A stretch of 35,644 nucleotides of DNA from Actinomadura roseirufa (GTDB lineage Bacteria; Actinomycetota; Actinomycetes; Streptosporangiales; Streptosporangiaceae): assembly GCF_900659635.1 (NCBI RefSeq), contig NZ_CAACVB010000063.1, positions 1 through 35,644 on the forward strand. Reading direction: 5' to 3'. Shown in pieces: positions 23,505 to 32,094 of the stretch. The translations under genes and the position numbers were made by a program. The notes below the pieces were generated by a model that ran no database searches, was not told where the DNA came from, and saw nothing but the letters and a program-made list of their open reading frames with translations. The number at the start of each line of letters is the position of its first letter. Positions within the stretch are counted from its first letter, which is position 1.

Positions 23505-25142
23505 ATGGCAAAGGATTCGCCAGTGAGTCTGGGCTTCGATTGGACTTTCAACACGGCCGTCTCTCTCCTCAGCATCGCGATCCCGCTCGCGGCGTTCGTC
23601 TGGGAGTTCGTCGTCGTCCGCCGGAAACGGATCGGCTTCCGCGTGCAGATGGACACGCTGGCCACGGACACGGCCCACGCGCCGCACGCCAACGTGCTCG
23701 CCCGGATGCGGCAGAACGGCAGAGAACTGATCGAGCCCTCGTTCGTCCTGCTGCGCGTCGAGAACGCCGGATGGATGCCGATCGTCGAGGACGACTACCT
23801 GACCTCCCAGTTCGACCGGACGGGCATACGGGTCACGTTCCGGAACCGCAAGGTCGTCGGAATGGCGGTCACCGAGCTCAGCCAGCCCGAACTGCGCTAC
23901 TTCTTCGTCATGGGGACGGGCGACGACGAGACCATGGCGGCCGAGGGCTTCGAGATCGGCCAGGAGGGCGACTCGGGCGTCATCAACCTGCCCAAGGTCA
24001 AACTCAATCCCCGCGCGCACTACAAGGTGCTGGCGGTGCTGGAACGCCAGGCCGGCAACCCCGGCGACACGTTCCCGGACCCGGTCTTCAGCGCCGACGT
24101 CAGCGGACGGCACATCCGCTGGCTCGGCTGGCTCGCCCAGCTCAAGATCGCCCAGACCGAGAGCCACACGTTCGCCTCCAGGCCGGCGAAGCTGGGCATC
24201 GGCCTCCTGGCGACGGCGGTGCTCGCGCAGGCGACCCTCGCGTTGTTCTGGAGCGAGAATCCTCCTCCGCTGGACTGCGTCGGCGGCACGCTGCACCTGC
24301 ACGGCTCCACCGCCTTCAAACCCGCGATCACCAAGGCCGCCCAGAAGTACGTGCAGTTGTGCAAAGGGAGGGGGGCCGGCATCCCCATTGACGACGGGAC
24401 GTTCCGGGGCAGCACCGAAGGTCTCGGCGAGTTGGAGAGGGCCGGAGACAAAGCCGGGAAGTCGGGCACCACCGGACTTGGTGACCACATCACCTTCACC
24501 GACGGCGAGGCGGCCCCCGGCCACCCGCAACTCTTGTCCCGACCCGTCGTGCTCTCGCTGTTCACTCTCGTGACCCGCCCGGACCAAAAGGTCAAGAGTC
24601 TGACCCTCCAGCAGATCCGCGACATCTACGCCGGGACGACCAGGGATTGGTCCGATGTGCGCGGCAAGCCCGGCGCGATCCATCTCATCGGCCGGAGCTC
24701 CGGCTCTGGAACCCGCACGACCCTGGTGGAACGCGTCCTGAACCACAAAGAGACACCCCCGCCCACCACGCGCGACTGCGCCGCACTCAAGCGGGACCAG
24801 CCCGGTGCTTGTGAGGTCGACACCACGGAGGCTCTGCTGCAAGAGGTCGCCAAGCACCCCAACAGCATCGGCTACAGCGAGGTCAGCAGTGCCATGACCG
24901 CCAAGGGCGTCGTCCGGCTCGCCATCGACCAGGCCCCGGCGACGCTCACCGGCATCAAGGACGGTAAGTACCCCTACTGGCAGGTGGAGTTCGCCTACAC
25001 CTACGGCGAACTGCCCGCCGGCTCCATCGCCGCCGCCTTCCTGCGCTATCTCACCGATCAGGGCGGCAAGGACATCCTCCGCGAACTCGGCAACCGTCCC
25101 TGCCTGGAGACCGAGTATCCGCTGAAATGCACGCCGTCCTGA
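23505..25142 (+). CDS. Membrane-anchored PstS-like substrate-binding protein
   Basis: The product is 545 residues. It has one membrane segment near the N-terminus (about 13-36) and then a beta-rich domain of unknown type (about 40-220; PSFVLLRVENAGWMPI and LRYFFVMGTGDDE). A second membrane segment follows (about 226-248), then a PstS-type periplasmic-binding domain (about 258-545). That domain begins GGTLHLHGSTAFKPAITKAA and includes TLQQIRDIYAGTTRDWSDV and the phosphate-loop-like GRSSGSGTRTTL. No pst transport genes are nearby, so it may be a receptor or scavenging protein rather than a transporter part. The start is either ATG 23505 or GTG 23523; AAGGA stands 7 bases before the latter. Confidence 0.78.
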   Translation: MAKDSPVSLGFDWTFNTAVSLLSIAIPLAAFVWEFVVVRRKRIGFRVQMDTLATDTAHAPHANVLARMRQNGRELIEPSFVLLRVENAGWMPIVEDDYLTSQFDRTGIRVTFRNRKVVGMAVTELSQPELRYFFVMGTGDDETMAAEGFEIGQEGDSGVINLPKVKLNPRAHYKVLAVLERQAGNPGDTFPDPVFSADVSGRHIRWLGWLAQLKIAQTESHTFASRPAKLGIGLLATAVLAQATLALFWSENPPPLDCVGGTLHLHGSTAFKPAITKAAQKYVQLCKGRGAGIPIDDGTFRGSTEGLGELERAGDKAGKSGTTGLGDHITFTDGEAAPGHPQLLSRPVVLSLFTLVTRPDQKVKSLTLQQIRDIYAGTTRDWSDVRGKPGAIHLIGRSSGSGTRTTLVERVLNHKETPPPTTRDCAALKRDQPGACEVDTTEALLQEVAKHPNSIGYSEVSSAMTAKGVVRLAIDQAPATLTGIKDGKYPYWQVEFAYTYGELPAGSIAAAFLRYLTDQGGKDILRELGNRPCLETEYPLKCTPS

Positions 25143-25424
25143 CGCGGGCCGCAATCGCTGAAGAAAGGAGCTGTTGGCAGCCGACCAAAGTGGTTATGAC
25201 CCCCGCCCGGTTCACCAAAGGGTGAGCCGAAAGTCGATCACCGTTGCCATCACGGCCCATGGCATGCCCCCCGCCATCACCACGTGCCCGCCCGTACAGA
25301 GCTCGCTCCCAAATCCTTCATGGGCGCACGATGAAGAAGATCAGCGGAACGGTGGCCGTCGCGGTCACCGCGCCGCACCGGCGGCAGACCAGGCCCAAGC
25401 CCGCCTCAGCCCGGGTTCCTGCTC

Positions 25425-25799
25425 ATGTCGTACTTGAACAACTTGTGCCTGGAGGTCCGGGACGGCAACGGCGGTAACGGCGCGATGGCCGACATCTGGG
25501 GATGCGCGAACGAGGCGTCCAAACTCTGGGCCTTCAACGGCAACGGACCGATCCGCAGCGACCTCGGAAAGTGCCTGGACATCGTCGCCGCCAACAAGGG
25601 GGTCGGCGCCGGGGTGAACATGGTCGACTATCACGACGACTGGCGGGCCCAGCAGTGGAGATGGGACGGGTCGCAGATCATCAGCAAGCTGAGCGGCCTC
25701 TGCCTGCAGATCTCGGCCGCGAACAGGGATGTCGGTGCCGCCGTCGAGGTGTGGGGTCGCAACGGGGGCGGCCACCAGCAGTGGCACCCCGTGGTATGA
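25425..25799 (+). CDS. Ricin-type beta-trefoil lectin domain, signal peptide out of frame
   Basis: The 124-residue product is a complete beta-trefoil: three repeats each with a CL(E/D/Q) strand (NLCLEV, GKCLDI, GLCLQI) and a Q/W closing motif (SKLW, AQQW, HQQW). Such domains bind sugars and are normally secreted. In front of it at 25331 a signal-peptide-like start, MKKISGTVAVAVTA, is in a different frame. A third frame (AAPAADQAQARLSPG) looks like the cleavage region. The exported form therefore seems broken by small indels, and only an internal start at ATG 25425 remains. No ribosome binding site precedes it. Confidence 0.65.
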   Translation: MSYLNNLCLEVRDGNGGNGAMADIWGCANEASKLWAFNGNGPIRSDLGKCLDIVAANKGVGAGVNMVDYHDDWRAQQWRWDGSQIISKLSGLCLQISAANRDVGAAVEVWGRNGGGHQQWHPVV

Positions 25800-25875
25800 C
25801 GCCCGTGTGAGCTTCCCGGGGTGCGGCGGGCCTTCCGGCGCGGGCGGGCGCGGCGGGCGGGACGCACCTCGGGAG

Positions 25876-25925
25876 GCCCGCTCCGGCCTTGTGCGGTCAC
25901 GACACCGCACGAGGCCGGAGCGGGC
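25876..25925 (+). terminator. Long terminator hairpin after the lectin gene
   Basis: A 22-bp stem (25876-25897 with 25904-25925, one G-T pair) with a 6-base loop lies 77 bases after the lectin stop. The remaining bases up to 26055 hold nothing recognisable. Confidence 0.8.
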
Positions 25926-26055
25926 GGCTTCGCGATGAACCCTCTGTCTCTCGCGAGAACCTCGCGTGAGCCCCGGCGCTCGCTCCGCGGCCCGGTCGTC
26001 CGTGATGTCATCATTCATTCGGGTGGTTCCGGAGTGAGAGGCGGCGGCGTCAGGG

Positions 26056-28182
26056 GTGGTCGGTCGGGGGGCGCGCAGGCGCGAGCAGATTCTGGTGGAC
26101 GGGGATGAGCTCCTGGCGGCCGTCCGGATGTTCACGGCGAATGACGCGAGAGCCGTCGAGGACATTCGCGTGGCGCGGGATTCTCTGCGTGAGAGCGATG
26201 TGCGGGAACGGCTCGCCGCCATTCCCCTGGCGCGCATCAAGGACGCCGTTCAGGGCACCTTGCGGCTCGCGCCGTTCGAGCGGGCCGAGCTCTCCACCGT
26301 GCTGGACGTGCTGGAGAGCAGCCCTCGGGAGCTTCAAGCGCTGCCGGGGATTGGGGCACGGACCGCGCGCCAAGTCCATGGGGCGGCCGAACGTCTCGCC
26401 GCGACCGCGGCGAAGACGGCGGGGCTGAGGATCGACGCGGAGCGGCGGGACGCGGCGTCGACGGCGCTGGTCGTCGCGCTGTACCGGCTGCTGAGGGTGG
26501 GCCCCGACCTGCCTCGGGCGCGCGACGTCGCCGGCCTGGACGGACGGCTCGCCCCTCTGCTCCACGACGGGCGGGCCGCGTGGGCGCACCGGCTGGTGAC
26601 GCGGGCGGAGTGGCGGAGGCGACGGCGGGCGCGGGCGGCGGCCCGGGAAGTCGCGGAGATTTTGGCCGCGCACGACCCGGACACCGCGTCGATGCTGACG
26701 CGGGCGGCGGCCGAACTGCTGCGGGAGGTCCCGGTGGAGGAGGCGTGGCTCGACTACGAGCGGCGCGCAGCCGAGTACCGGACGCTCCTGGCGGAGCCGG
26801 GCACGGTGGATCCGGGCACGGTGGCGCCGGGGCCGGATCCCGCCGAGGGGTTCCTGCCGGAGGGGCTCGCGGCACGGGTGCGGGCCCAGCCGCTGGACGG
26901 CGCGTACCTGCGGGCGCCGCTGCGGCCCTACCAGGAGTTCGGGGCGCGGTTCGCGCTGACGCGGACGCGGGTGATCCTCGGGGACGAGCGGGGGCTCGGC
27001 AAGACCGCCCAGGCCATCGCGGTGATGGCGCATCTGCGGACGGAGGGGCCGAGGCACTTCCTCGTCGCGTGCCCGGCGAGCGGGCTCGTCAACTGGACGC
27101 GGGAGATCGGGGAGCGCAGCACCCTGACCCCCTACCGGCTGCACGGTCCGGCGAAGGCGGCGGAGCTGGACAGGTGGGTCCGGGGCGGCGGCGTCGCGGT
27201 CACGACCCTGGACACGCTGGCCTCCCTCGGCGACCCGAAGATCAGGCTCGGCGTGCTGGTCGTGGACGAGGCGCACCTCCTCAAGGATCCCGCGAGCCGC
27301 CGGGCCAAAGCCGTCGCCTGGTGGCGCAGGAGGGCGAACCGGGTGCTGTACCTCACCGGCGCGCCGCTGGAGAACCGTGTCGCGGAGTTCCGCGCTCTGG
27401 TCGCCCACCTGCGGCCCGAGTCGCTGCCGAGGATCCGTCCGGGCGACGCGGTCGTGGGATCGCGGGCGTTCCGGACGGCGGTCGCGCCCGTCTACCTGCG
27501 GCGCGACCGGCGGGACGTGCTCGCCGAGCTGCCCGAGGCCGTGCACGTGGACGAGTGGGTGGAGTTCGGCGCGGCCGACCGCGCGGAGTACCGGCGGGCG
27601 GTGGCGGGCGGCGACTTCACCGCGATGCGGCGCGTGGCGTACGCCGTCCCGGCGGGTTCGGCGAAGCTCGGCCGGTTGCTGGAGCTTCTCGGGGAGGCGG
27701 CGGAGGACGGGCGCAAGGTCGTGGTGTTCTCCTGTTTCCGGGAGGTCCTCGCCGCCGTGCGGGAGGCGGTGCCGGACGCCCGGGGGCCGCTGGACGGGGC
27801 GATGGCGGCGGACCGGCGGCAGGCGGCGGTGGACGCGTTCGCCGCCGAGGCCGGGCACGGGGTGCTGCTGGCGCGGATCGGGACGGGCGGTTCCGGGCTC
27901 AACCTCCAGGCCGCCTCGGTCGTCGTCATCTGTGAGCCGCAGGTGACGCCGGCCCTGGAGGCGGAGGCGGTCGCCGGCGCGCACCGGCTAGGGCAGGCGC
28001 TGCCGGTGCGGGTGCACCGGCTGCTCACGCCGGAGAGCGTGGACCAGCGGATACGGGAGCTCACACGGCCGCCCGGCGGACACGCGCCGGCCGGTCGGGT
28101 CCCGGACGCGGTGGACGTCACCGAGCAGGCCCTCGCCCGGCGGATCGTGGAGGAGGAGCGGGACCGGCTCGGGAGCGCCTGA
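26056..28182 (+). CDS. SNF2-family DEAD/DEAH-like helicase with HhH domain
   Basis: The product is 708 residues. The N-terminal third is Arg/Ala-rich and contains a helix-hairpin-helix (LQALPGIGARTARQVHGAAE, about residue 95). The SNF2 ATPase follows with motif I GDERGLGKT (about 308), motif II VVDEAHLLKD (about 402) and motif III YLTGAPLENR. The helicase C domain has GTGGSGLNL (about 610) and AHRLGQ (about 641). Such proteins move along or remodel DNA-protein complexes; the HhH suggests DNA binding. All helicase motifs are intact. The start is uncertain: GTG 26056 gives the longest product, with GTG 26095 or ATG 26128 as alternatives, none with a strong ribosome binding site. Confidence 0.85.
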   Translation: MVGRGARRREQILVDGDELLAAVRMFTANDARAVEDIRVARDSLRESDVRERLAAIPLARIKDAVQGTLRLAPFERAELSTVLDVLESSPRELQALPGIGARTARQVHGAAERLAATAAKTAGLRIDAERRDAASTALVVALYRLLRVGPDLPRARDVAGLDGRLAPLLHDGRAAWAHRLVTRAEWRRRRRARAAAREVAEILAAHDPDTASMLTRAAAELLREVPVEEAWLDYERRAAEYRTLLAEPGTVDPGTVAPGPDPAEGFLPEGLAARVRAQPLDGAYLRAPLRPYQEFGARFALTRTRVILGDERGLGKTAQAIAVMAHLRTEGPRHFLVACPASGLVNWTREIGERSTLTPYRLHGPAKAAELDRWVRGGGVAVTTLDTLASLGDPKIRLGVLVVDEAHLLKDPASRRAKAVAWWRRRANRVLYLTGAPLENRVAEFRALVAHLRPESLPRIRPGDAVVGSRAFRTAVAPVYLRRDRRDVLAELPEAVHVDEWVEFGAADRAEYRRAVAGGDFTAMRRVAYAVPAGSAKLGRLLELLGEAAEDGRKVVVFSCFREVLAAVREAVPDARGPLDGAMAADRRQAAVDAFAAEAGHGVLLARIGTGGSGLNLQAASVVVICEPQVTPALEAEAVAGAHRLGQALPVRVHRLLTPESVDQRIRELTRPPGGHAPAGRVPDAVDVTEQALARRIVEEERDRLGSA

Positions 28183-28254
28183 TCGGGGCGGGGAAGAACC
28201 GGCGGCCGGGGTGTGTTTCGATGTGCGGACATCAGCGCGATCTAGGGAGATGGC

Positions 28255-28656
28255 ATGGCCGAGGTGAGGGTGGAGCGCACCGAGGACGGGTTCCAGGCCG
28301 TCAACGCGCGCGGCGCGCGGGTCGCGATCGGCGACGGCGACACGACCGGCGTGTTCACGCCGGTGGAGCTGCTGCTGGCGGCGCTCGGCGGCTGCGAGCT
28401 GGTCACCGTGGAGCCGCTGACCTCCCAGCGGGGGCACCGGATGGCGCGGCTCGCAGCGACCGTCCAGGCGGACAAGGTCGCCACCAGCACCCTCGGCACG
28501 ATCACGATCACCTATGACGTCGAGCTGCCCGCCGGAGACGACGAGGCCGCGGACGTCCTCTCGGCGGTGGCCGCGCGGGTGCACGAACGGTACTGCACGG
28601 TCGGCAACGCGCTGAAGGAGCCGATGAAGGTCGAGCAGGTCATCGAGACGTCCTGA
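28255..28656 (+). CDS. OsmC family protein
   Basis: The 133-residue protein has the two conserved cysteines of the OsmC/Ohr fold: Cys47 in GGCELVTVE and Cys114 in YCTVGNAL. The family reduces organic hydroperoxides through this pair; the YCTVGNAL spacing fits the YhfA/OsmC-like branch rather than Ohr. ATG 28255 has AGGGAG upstream. It follows the helicase by 72 bases and is convergent with the DinB gene. Confidence 0.88.
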   Translation: MAEVRVERTEDGFQAVNARGARVAIGDGDTTGVFTPVELLLAALGGCELVTVEPLTSQRGHRMARLAATVQADKVATSTLGTITITYDVELPAGDDEAADVLSAVAARVHERYCTVGNALKEPMKVEQVIETS

Positions 28657-28659
28657 CGG

Positions 28660-28700
28660 CCGGCGGCGCGGGGCGCCGAGGGGGCGTCCCGCGCCGCCGG
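28660..28700. terminator. Bidirectional terminator between osmC-like and dinB-like genes
   Basis: A 13-bp perfect stem (28660-28672 with 28688-28700) with a 15-base loop lies between two convergent genes. Confidence 0.65.
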
Positions 28701-28723
28701 CGCGCGCCCGCCCGGTCACGGGA

Positions 28724-29212
28724 TCAGCGTCCGGTCGCGCCGTCGATCAGTTCGCGGATGATGTCGGCGTGCCCGGCGTGCCGGCCGGTCTCCTCGATCA
28801 TGTGGGCGAGGGCCCAGCGGACGCTGGGCGCCGGGCGCCCCGGGCGCGGCCGGGGAAGGGGCGCACCGAGATCGGCGCACCCGTCCAGCACCTCGTCGGC
28901 ACGACGGACGGCTTCCCGGTAGCGGGTGACGACGTCTGTCACGGTGTCGGACGGTGAAACCTGGAAGGTGGCCTGCCAGTCGGCGACCTCCTCGCCCAGG
29001 AAGATCGCGCGTTCCACGGAGGTCAGGTGGTGCAGCAGGCCGAGCAGGCTGGTGCCCGAGGGCACCGCGGCCTCCCGCACCCGGGGCTCTGGGGCGTCCT
29101 CGACCTTCGCGGCGATCGAGGTCCGCAGGTAGGCCAGGAAGCCGCGCAGGACCTCGGCCTCACCGCCCGCGGTCCGGGGCGGTGGGGTGTCACGGCGTTC
29201 TCCGCCGGGCAT
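28724..29212 (-). CDS. DinB superfamily protein (DUF664)
   Basis: The 162-residue four-helix-bundle protein has metal-ligand histidines in LLGLLHHLTSVERAIF and in HMIEETGRHAGHADIIRELIDG, the DUF664 arrangement. In actinobacteria related DinB proteins are mycothiol- or bacillithiol-dependent transferases, so a detoxifying thiol transferase is plausible but not shown. The ATG at 29212 is chosen because GAGGAGG lies upstream; the frame is open for 111 more bases without a ribosome binding site. Confidence 0.85.
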   Translation of the reverse strand: MPGGERRDTPPPRTAGGEAEVLRGFLAYLRTSIAAKVEDAPEPRVREAAVPSGTSLLGLLHHLTSVERAIFLGEEVADWQATFQVSPSDTVTDVVTRYREAVRRADEVLDGCADLGAPLPRPRPGRPAPSVRWALAHMIEETGRHAGHADIIRELIDGATGR

Positions 29213-29335
29213 GGGCGTCCTCCTCGTGCTCGGTGGGTGCCCAGTCTCACCGGGGACGGCGAATCCGGCACGTGAACTTGCCGTTCTGGCAAGTTCGGCC
29301 ACATCGCCGCGCGACGAGCGCACCGAACGCGGGGC

Positions 29336-30928
29336 TCAGCCGCAGGTGGTGCCCGGTGCCGGGACGGTGCCTTCGAGGAGATAGGCGTCGACGGCGCGCT
29401 GGACGCAGGGGTCGCCCGTGTCGTAGGCGCCGTGCCCCTCGCCGCGGAGGGTGAGCAGGGCCGCCTTGCCGCCGAGCTCCCGGGTCAGCGCCGGGGCCCA
29501 CGCGTAGGGGGTGGCCGGGTCGCCGGTGTTGCCGACGACGAGGATCGGCGCGGCGGACGGGGCGGCGGTCTCGCGGGCGGCGTCGTCGCCCGCGACCGGC
29601 CAGCCAGTGCACTGCAGCAGGCTCCACGCCAGCGCCGGGCCGAAGACCGGTGAGGCGGCGCGGAACCTGGGCAGCAGCCGCCGGACGTCGGCCGGGGTGT
29701 GCCGGGCGGTGCCGTCCGCGCAGGTGATCGCGGTGTTGGCGGCGGACAGGTTGGAGTAGGTCCCGTCCTCGCGGCGGCCGTTCTGCAGGTCGGCGAGGCG
29801 GAGCAGGAGGCCGCCGTCGCGCCGGGTGACGGCGTCGACCAGCCCCTGGGCGAGCATCGGCCACGACTCCCGCGAGTACAGGGCGGCGGTGACGCCGGCG
29901 GTGCCGAGGCTCTCGGTCAGCCGGCGGCCGCCGCGGGCGGGCAGCGGGTCGCGGTCCAGACCGGCGAGCAGCCGCCCGACGGTGGCGGCGACGGCCGGGC
30001 CGCCGGTGCCCAGCGGGCAGGCGCGACGGCCGAGCGCGGCGCACGCGGCACCGAAGACGCCGAGCGCGCGCTGGAACGCGGCGGCCTGCTGGAGGCCGAG
30101 GTCCACGGTGCTGATCCTGGTGTCGACGGCGCCGTCGAGGACGGCGCGCCCGACGTTGCCGGGGAGCTGGTGGGCGTAGCTGCCGCCGAGCCAGGTGCCG
30201 TAGGAGATCCCGAAGTAGTGCAGGTGCCGGTCGCCGACGGCGGCGCGGATGGCGTCCATGTCGCGGGCGGCGTTGAGGGTCCCGACGTGGGGCAGGAGGC
30301 GACCGGCGTGGGCGGCGCACTCCCGGTTGTAGGCGAGCGCGCCGTCGATGTACGCCTTCTCTTCGGTGGCGTCGTCGGGTGAGGAGTCCCGGGCGGCGAG
30401 CGCGTCCATTCGTCCGGGCCCGACGCAGGTGACGGGGGCGCTGCGGCCGACGCCGCGGGGATCGAAGCCGACAAGGTCGTAGCGGGTGTTCAGGTGCCGG
30501 TACTGGCCCGCGGCCAGAGCGAGCGTGTCCACGCCGTCCCCGCCGGGGCCACCGAAGTTGAACAGCAGCGAGCCGATCCGGTGACGCGGGTCGGTGGCCG
30601 GGACGCGCAGCAGCGCGAGCCCGACCGTCTCACCGGACGGCTTGGCGTAGTCCAAGGGGACCCTGAGCGTGGCGCACCGGAACCCTGAGGAGTTCGGGGG
30701 CCGGGGCCTGGGCAGTGAGGTGCAGGGCCTCCAGCCGAGCGGGCGCGGTGCGGGCGCGGGCTCCGCGCGGGTCCCGGCGGAGGCGGTCCCCGGGACGGAG
30801 ACGTTCACCGAGGCGCGCGGGCGATCGGGTCCGCCGCCGCAGGAGATCAGACCCGTGGCGGCCAGCACCGTCGCGCATACGGTGGTGCGGAGCACCGCCT
30901 CGCCCGGTACCCACCCCTCAAGTGGCAT
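29336..30928 (-). CDS. Alpha/beta hydrolase lipoprotein, TAP (tripeptidyl aminopeptidase) type
   Basis: The 530-residue protein is an exported lipoprotein: hydrophobic N-terminus with lipobox LISC (Cys about residue 30), then a Pro/Ala-rich spacer. The alpha/beta-hydrolase core contains GGPGG (oxyanion region), the nucleophile elbow GISYGTWLG (Ser about 241) and the catalytic Asp in NTGDPATPY. The His lies in GEGHGAY near the end. The C-terminal TAP-like domain ends with a Cys-containing tail (TTCG). Streptomyces SlpD/SlpE and tripeptidyl aminopeptidases share this layout; they trim N-terminal peptides outside the cell. The ATG at 30928 has GGAGG upstream. It is divergent from the PAP2 genes. 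Confidence 0.88.
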   Translation of the reverse strand: MPLEGWVPGEAVLRTTVCATVLAATGLISCGGGPDRPRASVNVSVPGTASAGTRAEPAPAPRPLGWRPCTSLPRPRPPNSSGFRCATLRVPLDYAKPSGETVGLALLRVPATDPRHRIGSLLFNFGGPGGDGVDTLALAAGQYRHLNTRYDLVGFDPRGVGRSAPVTCVGPGRMDALAARDSSPDDATEEKAYIDGALAYNRECAAHAGRLLPHVGTLNAARDMDAIRAAVGDRHLHYFGISYGTWLGGSYAHQLPGNVGRAVLDGAVDTRISTVDLGLQQAAAFQRALGVFGAACAALGRRACPLGTGGPAVAATVGRLLAGLDRDPLPARGGRRLTESLGTAGVTAALYSRESWPMLAQGLVDAVTRRDGGLLLRLADLQNGRREDGTYSNLSAANTAITCADGTARHTPADVRRLLPRFRAASPVFGPALAWSLLQCTGWPVAGDDAARETAAPSAAPILVVGNTGDPATPYAWAPALTRELGGKAALLTLRGEGHGAYDTGDPCVQRAVDAYLLEGTVPAPGTTCG

Positions 30929-30989
30929 TCGTCCCTCCGTTCAGCCGACGGGGGGCGCTCGTGATCTACCCACCGGCTCCCGGACCGAT

Positions 30990-31001
30990 GCCTGATCAGG
31001 C
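30990..31001. promoter_or_regulatory. 12-bp palindrome in a divergent promoter region
   Basis: GCCTGATCAGGC is a perfect palindrome between the hydrolase and PAP2 genes; a second inverted repeat, CTCAG-GT-CTGAG, is at 31094-31105. Either could be an operator. No recognised regulator motif. Confidence 0.3.
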
Positions 31002-31164
31002 CGAGAGGCTCCACCCACGGGTGGCCACTTCCAGGTGTAGGTACCCCGGGGCCCCTCCCCCGAAAGTCCGGAGGCCGCGTCGGGGTCGTACTACTCAGGT
31101 CTGAGATGAAGACCATTCGTCGCGGTGATCTCATACAGGGGGCCTCGCGGCAAAGATAGGTAGC

Positions 31165-32082
31165 ATGGCCCAAATCGCCCCCCCAGCGGCCCTCCGCCGC
31201 CGAGCCGACCCGGCCCGGCACGGCGCGTCGCGACAGCCGGCCGCGACGACGCGGCGCCGGGTGCTCACCGCACCGCCGGTGTGGCGCGAGCTCATGCTGA
31301 TCGTGCTCTTCTACACCGGTTACACGCTGACCCGCATCGTCCTGGTCCAGGACGGCACCGGGGGGGCGTTCGCCCACGCGGGGGACGTCCTCCGCCTGGA
31401 ACGGTTCCTGGGGATCGACAGTGAGCTGGGCCTGAACCAGATGCTGCTGAACGTGCCGTGGCTGGCGCGGACGGCGAACATCTTCTACGCCACGATGCAC
31501 TTCATCGTGACGATCGGCGTCGTCGTCTGGCTGTACCGCTACCGGCCGCAGGAGTACCGCTGGCTGCGCACCTCGATCATGGTGGCCACCGGCATCGCGC
31601 TGCTCGGCTTCTGGCTGTACCCGCTGGCGCCGCCGAGGTTCCTGCACAGCGAGGGCTTCGTCGACCCGGTGACCGCGCTGCACTCGCTCGGCCTGTACGC
31701 CAGCGACGCGTCCGGGAGCCTGACCAACCAGTACGCGGCGATGCCGTCGATGCACGCGGGCTGGGCGCTGTGGTGCGGGTTCATCATGGTCAAGCTGACG
31801 ACGCGGCGATGGGCCAAGCTGCTCGGCGTGCTCTACCCGGCGACGACGGTGTTCGTGATCCTGTCCACCGCCAACCACTACGTGCTGGACGCGGTGGCGG
31901 GCATGGCGCTGATCGGCGGTGCCCTCGGCCTCTCGTGGCTGCTGTACACGCGCTGCCCGCGGTGGATCCTGGACGCGCGGAGCCGCCTGCGGCGGCGGCT
32001 GACGCACCGTCCCGAGCGGTCCTCCGGGGCCGCGCGCAGGGAGTCGGTCCCGGCCGGGCGTGCGTCGGAGTCGCGCATCTGA
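31165..32082 (+). CDS. PAP2-family membrane phosphatase, first copy
   Basis: The 305-residue protein has a basic cytoplasmic N-terminus and about six membrane segments between residues 42 and 270. The PAP2 phosphatase motifs are NQYAAMPSMHAGW (about residue 188; catalytic His) and TANHYVLDAVAG (about 235; second catalytic His). This is the PAP2_3/inositolphosphotransferase-like branch common in actinobacteria; likely substrates are lipid phosphates or inositol phospholipids. The C-terminus is basic and disordered. The second copy begins 13 bases after its stop, so the two form an operon. Confidence 0.85.
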   Translation: MAQIAPPAALRRRADPARHGASRQPAATTRRRVLTAPPVWRELMLIVLFYTGYTLTRIVLVQDGTGGAFAHAGDVLRLERFLGIDSELGLNQMLLNVPWLARTANIFYATMHFIVTIGVVVWLYRYRPQEYRWLRTSIMVATGIALLGFWLYPLAPPRFLHSEGFVDPVTALHSLGLYASDASGSLTNQYAAMPSMHAGWALWCGFIMVKLTTRRWAKLLGVLYPATTVFVILSTANHYVLDAVAGMALIGGALGLSWLLYTRCPRWILDARSRLRRRLTHRPERSSGAARRESVPAGRASESRI

Positions 32083-32094
32083 GATCCTGGGGAC

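Noticed and set aside
25174..25437. A TTG-started gene after a good ribosome binding site (AAAGGAG) behind the PstS-like gene
   Set aside because: The translation has no recognisable structure and runs into the frameshifted lectin region; more likely chance.
26050..27984. A 644-residue open frame on the minus strand opposite the helicase
   Set aside because: Its translation is Arg/Pro/His/Gly-rich without any domain. It mirrors the third-position GC of the helicase gene, whose motifs are all intact.
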